A stretch of DNA of 64,000 bases, taken from the NCBI GenBank assembly GCA_022432975.1, contig CM039502.1:610375-674374 (forward strand), given 5' to 3'. Source of the stretch: Begonia masoniana. Lineage: Eukaryota > Streptophyta > Magnoliopsida > Cucurbitales > Begoniaceae. A program made the position numbers and the translations under genes. A model generated the notes under the pieces. That model worked only from the letters and a program-made list of their open reading frames with translations. It searched no databases and was not told where the DNA came from. This document shows, piece by piece, positions 1 through 11,297 of the stretch (position 1 is the stretch's first letter; each line of letters begins with the position of its first letter).

Positions 1-367
1 AGGGAAGCTTCGAGAGAAGAGCTTCAAGACTACTCATGGAGGGAGTTATGACGAACTGATGATTAAAATGATTCTGCATTTCGTTCGAAGTAGAGAAAGC
101 GCCATGAAAATTCCATAAATCTTGGAATTCATAGTCTTCTGCCTTGAATGGGAAGCCTGAGGATGATGGGTGTGGAAGTAAAACTCCTGGAATACTTTCT
201 ATATAGCTGAATTTCTTTCTTAGCTGCACTACGTAGCTCAAGTCTTCAATCACCTTCATAAAATTATTCGTTTAGCATATGAATTTATACTAGTAGCTCG
301 ATCTTGACGTTAAGAATTGAGTTTATTTGCTTCTAAAAATTTTATATTTGTCATCTAATAAGAAAGC

Positions 368-403
<36 letters not shown>

Positions 404-1522
404 CTTATGAACAGCTCCAAGTTGTATAACACCTTCTCTGACTGCTATTAAAGCTATGGTCTGCAAGATTGTTGTTAATTTGACTCCAAAAAAAAAAAAA
501 ACAGAAAGAAGAATAGATCATCCTAGATTCTTTCGAATTTATTGTAGATCGATTTTGTGTTTACCTTAATCCCAGACTGAAACTGGGCATCCCATGTTCT
601 TGGAAGCTGCAAGAAAGTACATTAACTAGATGGCATATCTTTCGATCTCATTCAGACAACTCAACAAATGAACAAACAAACAAAAAACACACAATCTGTG
701 GTTTCTACGATCTTGACGCAGTAAAAAATTACCGAGTCTGATGAGTTATGCCATGATGAAAGAAAGTTAATTTCTTGATCATTTTGATCTTTGTTGATCC
801 ACTTGTGACTGTGATCTCCGGCAACTTTTCCGATCAAACTGCCATTGGAAAATCAACCGAGGCAAGTATTGAGTTAACAAAATAAAACAGTCGATATAAA
901 AGTAGCTCTACACGTTTTAACTATTTTTTCGCACCAGAAACTCAATCCCTAGCTGAGTTCTTGACTACAATTTAGATCACTTACCCTTCTCCATAATTGT
1001 AGATCTCGTGAGACATCTTGAAGAAAACCTCCGGTTGAAGCCCATGATAGGGCTGAAACTCACTGTTATGAAAAGTAGGCGTGGCTGGATAGTCAATAGC
1101 ATTGATTTCCGCCATTGATGCAGCTGCGAAATTGCAGAAACCATCTCCCAAACTAATATCCTGCCGTTTTTTAGAATCATCATCATATAAACATATATGT
1201 GCATTCAAAAAAATTGCATGGATGTTTGACACTCTAAAGAAATACCAATTCCTTCTGTTCCCTCTTGACCTATCATAAGCAGCTTGACCTTCCCATCTGG
1301 TTTCAAGTTTCAGTTGAATTAATCAAAATAAAACGATGATTGCATTGGTGAATGAAAAACAATAATTGTTTTTTCTTTCGCTTACTTGGGTGGTGGGTAA
1401 TTTCTAGGAAGGATTCTCCAAAAAACTGCATAAACCCACTGGGAGTTTTCATGAAGGCACAAGCTTTGAAGAGCGTGTTGAAGAAGATGTGTGATAGCCA
1501 ATGGTGTTAGATGATCCTCCAT
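1..1522 (-). CDS. bHLH-MYC/MYB N-terminal-domain protein ('WNK-related'), 3' end outside window
   Basis: Seven exons can be followed with GT-AG junctions: 1386-1522, 1246-1296, 985-1160, 733-838, 565-606, 404-460 and 1-253. The first exon encodes MEDHLTPLAITHLLQHA and continues to WVYAVFWRILPRNYPPPK; later exons give WEGQAAYDRSRGNRRNW, DGFCNFAA, FQPYHGLQPEVFFKMSHEIY, GKVAGDHSHKW, TWDAQFQSGIKTIALIAV and VIEDLSYVVQLRKKF-like text. This is the plant family of the At5g53900 type, annotated 'WNK-related' although it has no kinase domain; it carries the N-terminal domain shared with MYC-type bHLH regulators. Its molecular role is not established. The start was set at the MEDHL methionine; an in-frame ATG 48 bases upstream is possible. 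Exon 3 is one base short: the phase into exon 4 fits only if a base is added near 1146, between WE and DGFC. The gene is therefore frameshifted or the base is a sequence error. Confidence 0.85.
369..401. repeat. (AG)n microsatellite at an intron 5' end
   Basis: About 16 AG units lie directly downstream (minus-strand sense) of the exon 6 donor of the WNK-related gene, so the intron begins with GTTCTCTCTCT. The WAT1-related gene has the same arrangement in its intron 1. Confidence 0.9.
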
Positions 1523-1585
1523 GAAAACAATCTGTTTCAGTCTTTCTCTACCTCTAGAAGGAAAACTCAAGCACTCTAAAAGCTC

Positions 1586-1593
1586 TTTATATA
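1586..1593 (-). promoter_or_regulatory. TATA box of the WNK-related gene
   Basis: On the minus strand this reads TATATAAA, 64 bases upstream of the chosen start codon at 1522. That spacing suits a plant core promoter with a short leader. The region just upstream (1600-1618) is a CT/GA run. Position and sequence only; no transcript start is known. Confidence 0.4.
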
Positions 1594-1849
1594 AGCGTAA
1601 TCTCTCTCTCTCTCTCTAGGAGACAGAAAAGTCGGGGAAGTGTTAACTAAATCATGTTTAAATTTAGGCAAATGATTTAGCAGTGGCCCATGCTTCTCCT
1701 TCCCATTTTCCAACAGTATCTTGCTTTCTTCCCATTCCTCGATCAAAAATGTTGTACCAGCATAATTAATAGTCCATGAATCTAACCTAGAAAAAGTACC
1801 AAACCTCATTATTCTTACACCCTAGCCTTATCATGAGTTTTGAGGCCTG

Positions 1850-1852
<3 letters not shown>

Positions 1853-1898
<46 letters not shown>

Positions 1899-1942
1899 CC
1901 TCTCTCTCTCCCTCTCCCCCTCTCTCTCTCCCTCTCCCTCCC
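1853..1942. repeat. CT-rich microsatellite tract
   Basis: Long run of CT units interrupted by short C runs. An apparent 92-codon plus-strand reading frame across it is only a translation of the repeat (serine-leucine alternation) and is not called as a gene. Confidence 0.9.
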
Positions 1943-4900
1943 CTACTCCATCGTAGCTTTCTTGCTTCCTTCATCGTCCTCTATATCTGACACACAAAGG
2001 GCATTAATATACCCACATTTTCAGTCCCATGAAAGCTTTCTTGCATGGTCTCATCTATTTCATTTATTTGGTCTGTGCAAATTGCAAACCCGATCTCTCT
2101 GCGTTTGCTAATTTTTATGACTCCTGTTTGTATGTTTTCCATTTAAAAAAAGTAATTTATCCAACAGTTGACTGAGATTGTTAACTAGTATTAGTCATCT
2201 TTCTCTTCTAGTTACCTTCTCTTTCTATCTCCTGGGTAAAACTATGATGATTGATATGTAAAAGAAGGTTTCAGTGCCTTGAATTTCCCAGTCTGACAAG
2301 AAGAAAAGTTTGACAGACCATAATACTGTCCCTTTGACCGTCTGTTTAGAATAAAGCTGTCCTCTCGTAATTTACAAATGTAATGGATTGTAAATTAATT
2401 CAATAAATAATCCAAAATATTGTCACTTTCATTTTCTTGATAGCGACACACACGCATTGCTGCCCATCGCCATTATTTTTCTCTTGGCTTCTTCTCTCGA
2501 AGGCGACCCATCTGTGTCTCCTTGAGAGAAAGAGAGAGAGAGAGCGAGAGCTTAGAGAGAGAAAGAAAGTCATTAGAGAGAGAAAGGGTTCTGAATTGTA
2601 TTGTGGTTCTGTTATTGGAGTCTAAAGTCTTATGATGCATGAACGTACTATCCCCCTTCGACAGTTTGATGTCTCTTTTATATGCAAAAAGTAATAGAAT
2701 GTTATTGAGAGAATCATATATTTGACGTTGATTACTTTGTTCTAAAAAGGTAACATTATAAGTTGAAGTATCGAACGATGATACGAAAATGAACAATGAA
2801 AATTAGAAATAAAGAGTAATGTAAAAAAAACTTTATGCATAAACCCTAAAACTAAATATGGGTTTTTCAGTGCAACCCAGGATGAAAACAGGGTTATTAA
2901 ACTTTAATATTATGACACCCCACCGTAAGAACAAGACATAATTAGATGTTTGAATAATGCTTCTCCCCCATCTTCCCATCTCTATCTTTTGTGTATTAAA
3001 ATAAGTGACACATCCGACCATCTTCCCATTTCTTGCTCATGTACTGATGGGGATATTTTAAAATGTGGCAGTGGAAGAAGAAGAGGCGGTAAAATATAAA
3101 GAAGTGATGGGTATGGTTTCAGACAGAAAAACACAATATCTATGCAATGTATTATTGAAGGAGGCAGTGAAATCTCCTCTTCCATCTCACAGGTTCAGCA
3201 ATAATGCTCTTTGCTTCTTCTTCTTCCTTTTTTTTTTTTACTGAGAATTGTAGGGTCAATTTTGGAGAGAAGAGAAATCACTTGAGAATTGTCTTTCTAA
3301 ATAGATTAGAACGTTACACACGCAACAAGACAACTTCATGTGTAAAAACCCACATCGCTAATACGATATTCTTCGTTTTGGCCTGAACTTGTTACATTTT
3401 TATTCTTAAATTTTACCTCAAAATGTGTCAATGGTATAAAGATGAATCTTATTTACAAATTATTAATCTCTATTGTTTCTAAGTGACGTGAGACTATATA
3501 TATTCCTACTATATGTTAGGCTATTATAGTATATTTTGATTTTGAATCATTTTGACACTATAAACCTCTTGAATTTAAAGAATTTTAAAATCTAACAATG
3601 GATGCATCAAACATCACATTTCTAATTTTCAATTGCATATAACATTAATAAATACTATTTGTAGTTGATCAGTAAATAGATCTTAGTTACTTGGTTTTAG
3701 TCAAAAAAGGTTTGCTATACATTTGATAGAGAGTGAATGTAGCCCCAGATTCTAAAATTTCAGTATAGTTTATGGAAAGGATAGAACAAGTCTTGTCATA
3801 GATATCAAGATTTTTTAAGCAAAATCAAATCAAGTGTAGTGTCAAAGACATGATTTAAGAAAGATTATGATGCGATCGTGATAGACATTACATTGCAGAC
3901 AGGCATGAACTTAGTACATAAACTTATTTTCTTAAAAAAAAAATCTTCATTTTTGTGAGTCTTCTCTTTGTCTATTGATCATAGTAAACAAAAAAAAAAA
4001 AAAAAAAAAGTATAAAACTGATGACTATGGTTAGAAAACTCATGACTATTGTAACAGTTTATCTTGCAAAGCCAATGACAACTCAATATTTTATTAATTG
4101 TGAGGATACAATTTATACCCGTGAAGATATTTCACGTCTCTTGAAAGAATAAAAAGTGAATGGTTTATAAATAGAACTCTAATACACATTTTATTATAAC
4201 CCTAAAAATAAAATTGTATGTGCTTCGACCCAAACTATACAATATTGTATTAAGAGACCGGATAACTATTTATCATAATAATATATTTAAGTTGTTTCTT
4301 TTACTTTTTGCAGCATAGGCTCCTTTATCAGACACAATTCCGGTTTAAGAGGGCGTGATAGATCAAAGAAAGGTGGTTATATGAGAAGATGAGATAGGGA
4401 AAGAAAATAAGAAAACAATTGAGTAGGTTGGGATTGTTAGTCCGTAGGCATATTCTTTGTTATTGATGTAAAATGTTAAGGAAAAGGGTTTTTAGGCATA
4501 AAGTGGAAAGCTGTTTCATTTTGTCAAAGTGAAGCTGGCTTCCATCACATTGAATGTATCCTAGCTAGCCACCACTCACTTCTTCTGTTTTTTATGCATT
4601 TTTATCTATTCTTTGTAGGCCATACCATACTAAGTTTAAATAATTGAAATATACCCTTCACACACAGAGAGAGATGTGATGAAATATGCAGCATATGAAA
4701 ATAAATCTAACGTTACCCAAAATATAAAAAAAGAAAAAAGAAAAATCTGTAGTGCATCACGTGAAGGCATGGCTAGCCACCATTTTTGTCTAGGAAAGCT
4801 CTCTCTCTCTTCCCTCCTTTGGACATTCAATAACGAGACTAAGTTCTTAAACATTGTCAACGTTGAGTTTAATGAACGAACACCTTAGCCGGGGAGAGAA

Positions 4901-5153
4901 ACAATCAGAAGACTGGGTTTGGTCATTACTTGATGTAAAATGTCAAACTTATGTGGATGTATTGTCTTGGAAAATATTACATGTAGGACATATTGTAGTT
5001 TGATTTGCTGATTTCCAAGAAGAAGAGGACGATTCTCTAAATGTTTATATTTTCATCATTAACTCGTGGGTAGTTTTTTCTTTGAAACAGAAGCTAATCA
5101 TTTGAAGTGGTTGATGAGGGTTGTTCATCTTTTAGACGATGGGATTCTCAATC

Positions 5154-5159
<6 letters not shown>

Positions 5160-5188
<29 letters not shown>
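5160..5188. repeat. (GA)n microsatellite
   Basis: About 14 GA units in intergenic DNA, not near a recognised gene start. Confidence 0.9.
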
Positions 5189-5190
<2 letters not shown>

Positions 5191-5816
5191 CAAATCCTTC
5201 TTATTCCGACATCTTTAACATACAGTCATGGGCCTTGTTCCCATTCTTCAACGTTGTTCTTTACCTTTTGAAAAAAACTCATGTCTAAAGTGTGTTGGTA
5301 GATCTAAATTATTTTAACATTTTTTTTGCCTGGTTGGTTGGGCTCGTTAAGCCGGATTTTTCAGGGTTAACTCACCTCAGTTCGGTTTATCTTGGCTTGA
5401 GTCGTTTGTCATCCCTAATTGCAAATGATTAACAATTATATAAGTGTTAACCTAATTAGTATGTGTGTAATTTGTAATTATATTTGTGTAATACTTTTTT
5501 AGTAAATTATTTCAAATAATTTTTTCTCTAAATATATGTCATTTTATATATTAATAAAATAATTTTATTAACTAAACAACTAAATATTATAATAATAAGT
5601 AATCATTATATACAACATAATACAATATATAAATCACTTAATTAATTTAATACATGTACTAATGTATAATAAATGTGAATGGAGTAACGTACCAACACAT
5701 ACATAAATGACAACTCTCTACGAGACATGAAACAATAACAAAACACTTGATCGAAAGATATATATATGAATTCAACAAAATTAAGTTCGTTTCTAGCGGA
5801 AGAATCGGGCCAATAG

Positions 5817-6003
5817 GTTTGATATTGTCTTTGAAGTGTGAATATGCAACTTCCCCGACTTGTCGATTGGGTTTTTCATTAGCCGCATAAATGCTCTATT
5901 GTAATTGGTTTTTGAGAGTAGAGAGAGAACGAATGAGAAAGAGGAGATGAATTGGTTTATAACCCAAAATCGACAAGTCGTTTAAAGATATCAAATTCAT
6001 TTG
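5817..6003. repeat. MITE-like inverted repeat
   Basis: The left end has GTTTGATATTGTCTTTGAA followed by CGACTTGTCGATTGGGTTT. The right end carries the reverse complement of these, AACCCAAAATCGACAAGTCG then TTTAAAGATATCAAA. The ends are about 40-60 bases long, imperfect, and enclose roughly 80 bases. This fits a small non-autonomous DNA transposon; I could not settle a target-site duplication, so the superfamily is open. Confidence 0.4.
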
Positions 6004-7288
6004 ATTGATGAGTTTCTTTCACTGGTCAAAAAAAGCCCTGCCCTACCTCCTCCTGCAATGAGTTTCTCTATCTTACTTGCATTAGCTCGCCTAATTATCA
6101 TACACTTTGACTGTCGTTGAAATATTATTTGACTAAAAATAATTAAGAGACGTAATTAATCAAATATTTTTATATATTCTTAATAAATTAAAATATATTA
6201 AAGCTCTCCATTTTAGTTTATCTTCTCTCTATCTCATGATGACAGTGAGAGAGTAGTGATTTTTCATCAAGCAAAAATCATCCCCTTGAGTTGGGCGATT
6301 AAAAGTTCTCTCTGATAATCGGGTAGTCTGACTTGACGTTATGTGAAAACCGTCTAAGAATTAGTCTATTAGACTTAAACGATATTCAGTGATGACTTGC
6401 TTTATGGTAAGTGGTTTGATCTACTAAGATAATGAACACATGAGCCTGCTTTTGTTTATTCAGATCTGGTGTAGGTTTGTCGTGGGTATTTATTTGATAT
6501 CTTGGGAATATGTCCTTTACTGTCTTCAGAATCGTAGAAGAGATTGCGAGTTGAAAGGAAGATCATCACTTTCCTCAAGAAAGTGGAAAACAAAAACGCC
6601 ATCAACGAGAGAAAGCTACTTCAACTAAACACAGCAGTGATAGGCTATCTCCTTTTGAGAGCCATTGAGTTAAAAAAATTACAGTGGCAGTTCATCCAGA
6701 CCTAGACCTTTCACCTTCCAACTTCTACCTGATATGTCCATCAGTGAAGTTGCAGACCTAACTCACGATCAGGGTTAGAAGAAAAACGTGTATATATGAC
6801 AGATTATGCAGATCGAAATCATGGCATGGGTTTAGTGATAGGCCCAGAGAAGGAGGTGGACATGACGAAAGGTGTGGGGGCAGGAAGAAGGATGGCCACG
6901 AATTACTTGAGATTTTAAATTAAAGAAGACAATTATTACATTCATTACTCAGAAGGCAACAAAGAAATAAATACAAACGTTCAAACAGTTTGAGAGTAAG
7001 AAATTAGAAGTAGACAAATATTCACGTCATATTTCTATGATTTTTTAGTCTTCCGAGTAGCTTCTTCTCTTCCGCCTACCTTTAGGATGCTCTCAATGGG
7101 TCTCTCCTATCTATTTCTCTCTCTCTCTCTTGCATGACTGCTTGATGTATCGTAGATTCTCCTCCTCTCTCTCTCTCTCTCTCTCCATAGCCACACGTTG
7201 AAGAGACTATTCTGTCAATATAAATAGCAATATCTAAGCGGGTTGAAACAGAGAGGGAGAGGGAAAGAATGTAATGTAAGAGCTTGTT
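6004..7288. other. Intergenic region upstream of the WAT1-related gene
   Basis: No gene recognised. The last 250 bases contain several CT/GA runs (about 7117-7129, 7166-7186, 7290-7305) on both sides of what is likely the transcription start region of the transporter gene. Confidence 0.45.
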
Positions 7289-7304
7289 TGAGAGAGAGAG
7301 AGAG

Positions 7305-7583
7305 ATGGGAGGGAAAAAGTGGGAAGCAGTCTCGTTTGCAGTGATGGTTAGCATGGAAGGGTGCACCATAGGATTGACTGTGGCTGCTAAAACTGCCATT
7401 GCTTATGGAAGCAGTCTCGTTTGCAGTGATGGTTAGCATGGAAGGGTGCACCATAGGATTGACTGTGGCTGCTAAAACTGCCATTGCTTATGGTTTAAGC
7501 CCTTTCGTCTTTGTTTTCTATACCAATGCTCTTGCCTCTCTCATCCTCCTCCCTTATTCTTTCTTATTTCACGGCGCTGACAG

Positions 7584-7640
<57 letters not shown>

Positions 7641-9054
7641 CATTGATATGCTTCCTTTTTCATTACATCTTCCTTTGTGCAGAACCAAACAGCCACTTTT
7701 CACCAGTCCTCTCTTCATCCGCTTCTTCCTTCTCGGTTTAACTGGGTTTGTTCTCTCTCTCCAAGAATTTATCTGGATTTTTTGTGCGGGGTTTTAGAAA
7801 ATTTTGATTATTTTCTGGGTAAATGCTTTGCAGGATATGTATATCGCAGAACCTTGCATTTCTTGGGCTAAAGTACAGCTCCCCAATCGTTGTATGCGCA
7901 ATGGGCCTTGTCATCCCCTCCATTTCTTTCTTCCTCGCCATCCTGCTCAGGTTTTCCGTCAACTCCCACGTCTTTTGCCTTTTTAAAACATGAAGATTTA
8001 TGGGTTTTCCCTCCATTTCTGGATGTAGTATGGGCCACGAGGAAAGTTGTTTGTATTTTCAGGAAAACAAGGATCGATTGGAGAAGCTCGAGCTTTCAAG
8101 CCAAAATAACAGGCTCCTTAATCTCAATCGCAGGGGCAGCAGTGGTGATTCTTTACAGAGGCCCTTTGGTGGACAAACCTTCGTCTTCTTCCCATAAATT
8201 CAAGCATAATTTCTTTGTTTTTACTTTTTCGGTCGAGCACTGGGCCCTTGGTGGCCTTTTACTCGCAGCTGCCTCCTTATCTGTGTCTGTATGGAACCTA
8301 ATCCAGGTTTAGTTTTAAAAAAAGTTATTTTTTTATCTTTTTTTTTTTTAAGTAAACAGCACTACCCACAGGCCAAAATTGAGTTTTCTTCTTCTGTTTG
8401 ATCAGCTGGGAACTTTAAAACATTACCCACAAGTGATGAAAGTGGCCTCATTTTACAGCCTGCTCGGCACAGTTCAGTGTGCTGTAGTATGCGCTTTCGT
8501 TGAAAGAGACGTAGATGCATGGAAGATAAAGCGTAATTTGGATCTTCTTCTCATAGTTGCCACAGTAAGTGAAAGACAGTTTCAGCTTTGTTTAATTACA
8601 GAGAGGAAAGAGAAGATGGATCGAATGATTCAGAAATTTAATATTTCTACAGGCCATTTTTGGAGCTGTATTTAAAACCCGGATTCATTTATGGTCCATG
8701 ACGACGAAAGGGCCGCTCTACGTGCCCATGTTCCGGCCGTTTGGCATCGTTTTCGCCACCACTTTTGGCTCTACAGTTTTCGCAAATAGTTTTCGTTATG
8801 GAAGGTAAAAGCTTCAGCTCTTTGACTGATGGAATTATAGAACATTAGGCTACAGAGAAAGAGAGGTAGAGAGAATGATCAAGTACTGACGTGATTTCTG
8901 CAGTCTGTTAGGCTCGGTTCTTACTGGGCTGGGTTATTACATAGTGATGTGGGGACAAATCAAAGAAGAAGATCAGAAGGGAAGAACCCAAGGCAATGGC
9001 GATGAAGATGGCGATGAGAAGGTTCCTCTGTTGAAAGAAGAGAACAATGTCTAG
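7305..9054 (+). CDS. WAT1-related protein (EamA/nodulin MtN21-type transporter), exon 1 duplicated
   Basis: Seven exons: 7305-7583, 7683-7745, 7834-7950, 8063-8306, 8406-8564, 8653-8804 and 8904-9054 (TAG). The product is a membrane carrier of the drug/metabolite transporter superfamily with two EamA repeats and about ten membrane segments; relatives export auxin or amino acids at the vacuole or plasma membrane. Family text includes MGGKKWEAVSFAVMVSMEGC, LAFLGLKYSSPIVVCAMGL, KITGSLISIAGAAVVILY, WALGGLLLAAASLSVSVW and GPLYVPMFRPFGIVFATTF; the end is acidic, with VPLLKEEN. Without the extra 85 bases the protein is 359 residues, normal for the family. The exact tandem copy 7324-7408 / 7409-7493 shifts the frame, so translation from 7305 stops early. 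A new ATG at 7405, made at the repeat junction, opens a 354-residue frame that loses only the first few residues. All later phases are consistent. Confidence 0.9.
7324..7493 (+). repeat. Exact 85-bp tandem duplication in WAT1 exon 1
   Basis: Copy 1 is 7324-7408 and copy 2 is 7409-7493; I see no base difference between them. Because 85 is not a multiple of three, it shifts the frame of the first methionine. Confidence 0.95.
7586..7634. repeat. (TC)n microsatellite at the start of WAT1 intron 1
   Basis: About 24 TC units begin three bases after the exon 1 donor, giving a pyrimidine-rich intron start. Confidence 0.9.
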
Positions 9055-9494
9055 AAAAAACTCATTTTTGTACAGCTCTATCATTAAAAATCTTATTTTT
9101 TGTTGTCGTTTTCCAATTTTTTTTGGAGAATAGTTTGCAAATATAAAGACCCATTTAATTCTGTGAGAAAGTGAATGTCATTACGAAGATCTAAAAGCAA
9201 AATGGTTATAAAAAAGAGAGCTTTAGAAATTATAAACTTAATTCAAATGTTTTTTTTTTGTCTACGTATGATTTTAATGTAATTTTGGTCAATTCTATGC
9301 ATTCCTTGTTCTAAGTACATTGCTTCACAAACTTGTATGGTTTATTGATGAGTAATTCATTGAATAGAGAGAAACAAGAAAGGAGAAATACATCTAATGA
9401 AAAATAAAAATATTACACTAGAGAAATATTCATCCGTAGAAACTAACATCTCCTCAAATAAACATGAACATGGAAAATCAAAAGATATCATTAT

Positions 9495-9734
9495 TTATTC
9501 ATCGCCAATCAATCGAACCCATCGAAACTGCAGGTAGAAAGACAGAAACTTGCCCACTATATGAGACACTTGCTCAGATGTCACGCCAGAGCAGATAATA
9601 AAAGAAATCAGTCTCACCCAATTTCGAAGCTCGTGTTGCTCTAAGGTTAAAGCCGTGATAATGATCCCGAAAAGAATTAGATGCCTTAAAAAGGCATAAA
9701 ACCAGTCTCCACCCTCGGCTACGACGTCAGCCAT
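9495..9734 (-). CDS. Hypothetical 79-residue membrane-like protein
   Basis: An uninterrupted frame from ATG at 9734 to TAA encodes MADVVAEGGDWFYAFLRH, then a hydrophobic stretch at about residues 16-30 (LILFGIIITALTL), a charged patch with EQHELRNW, and a second hydrophobic stretch near residues 42-50. The composition looks protein-like rather than repeat-like, but I do not recognise the family and see no second exon. It lies 440 bases downstream of the WAT1-related gene on the other strand. It could be a chance open frame. Confidence 0.3.
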   Translation of the reverse strand: MADVVAEGGDWFYAFLRHLILFGIIITALTLEQHELRNWVRLISFIICSGVTSEQVSHIVGKFLSFYLQFRWVRLIGDE

Positions 9735-10553
9735 TGTCGAAGCAATTCAAGAAGTAATTTACAGTCTCTGTTTTCGTCAACTAAAACAGGGGACTTTCTC
9801 TGCTACCAACAGACACCAGTGCAGGTTCTTAATTTCTCCGACCCTTTTGAGAAAGCTTCGTTTTCACTAGCTTTTTGTATGATATGATAGATTTAGAGCT
9901 CGAAAGTGAAGGTTTCTCGGCTGAGGAAGAGAATTCTGAACTTAATATCCGCTGTTTTTAAGCAGTCTTTTTAACGTGAAGTTTTGCGATAGAGAAGTTT
10001 ACGGGGAAAGAATCATGAGGGAAATCTATCCAAATTTCCATAAATCTTCGGTTTAAAAAAGATGTGAAGTTTTTCTTATGGTATTAGGATCTTCAAACCC
10101 GAAAGCAAAGATTTTCTTAACGAAAATAATCGGCGATATTAAACTAAAAATATGCAGATTTACGTTAAAATTAAAATTACGGATAAAAGAAGATAAATGA
10201 CCGTTTCCAAAATAATTACAAGATTTACGCGAGGGATCAAATTTGCCACGACTGAAATAATCGGATCTAAAACTAAGCTACTTAGTGTTCCAGAATTTTA
10301 TGGAATTTGAATACTCAACTACTGAGAATATCAAAGAGTAGTTATTTTATTTATTACGGCTAATATTATTTAGTTAAAATTAAATAGTAACAAAAAAAAT
10401 TGAATTAGTAAGATGCATTAATTTGTAACAAAGAAAACTTACCTTAAAAAGAGATGTTTATGCATTTGGAGACGTTCTTCTCGAGCTTTTGACGCGACGA
10501 CAAGCAGTGGAGCTAAACCAAGGACCAATAGATCAAAATTGAGTTCTACAAGT
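9735..10553. other. Intergenic region
   Basis: I see no coding exon or RNA gene; the sequence becomes AT-rich towards the hAT-like element that starts near 10554. Confidence 0.45.
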
Positions 10554-10917
10554 ATAGGTGGGCGCGGTCCCGTTCCAAGCCCAGATCGAAATTTTGGAAT
10601 TTTTTTCCCAAACGTCAGAACCGGTTATGGGAGGGACCCATCCCCGGTTCTCCCACCAACATTCTTTTTTCTTTTTTTATGAAATGCTTAGGAAAATCTC
10701 GTAGCGTCCCCTAAATTATTCCCTTGTTACTATTCATAAAAGTCCTGTAAAATTTGAACTTTCGTTTTCATCATTTAGTCTTACTCATTTAAAGACAATT
10801 AAATTAGTTAAGCGGAAGACAACAATTCCTCTCGGGTTTCATCAAATGAACAGTATGATCGATAACTTTTTTCGGAAGACAACACTTTCTATCGGGTTTG
10901 GACGAATGATACAGTGG

Positions 10918-11297
10918 AATTGGACGACGTCTTCGTCCACAGAATTGGACAACGTTATCGTCCACAGAATTGGATGACGTTATTATCCACAGGGTTTATT
11001 CGTCCACGGAGTTTATTCGTCAACGGACTCTAGATGACGTCTTCGTCAACGGACTCTGGACGACGTCTTCGTCCACGACGTCTTCGTCCACAGACTCTGG
11101 ACGACGTCTCCGTCCACGACGTCTTCGTCCACAGACTCTGGACGACGTCTCCGTCCACGACGTCTTCATCCACAGGCTTCGGACGACGTCTCCGTCCATG
11201 ACGTCTTCGTCCACAGGCTTCGGACGAAGTCTCCGTACACGACGTCTTCGTTCACAGGCTTTGGACGACGTCTTCGTCCACAGACTTTGGACGACGT
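10918..11297. repeat. GACGTC-rich tandem array
   Basis: Degenerate units of about 25-60 bases built on GGACGACGTCTTCGTCCAC and ACAGACTCTGG or ACAGGCTTCGG. The core is partly palindromic (GACGTC) and rich in CpG, unlike the AT-rich surroundings. Open frames on both strands across it are periodic translations of the repeat and are not called as genes. Confidence 0.85.

Larger units (their letters stand above)
1623..5816. other. AT-rich intergenic spacer
   Basis: Apart from microsatellites at about 1853-1942, 2525-2550 and 5160-5188 I see no coding exon, tRNA or complete transposon here. Open frames of 60-107 codons in the stretch lack any recognisable family and mostly run over repeats. The piece at 5330-5420 has a terminus-like CATCCCTAA but no partner end. 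Confidence 0.5.

Noticed and set aside
1833..2111. 92-codon plus-strand frame
   Set aside because: Mainly a translation of a CT microsatellite; no family features after the repeat.
5330..5420. Possible small element ending CATCCCTAA
   Set aside because: Only one terminus-like end; no partner or duplication.
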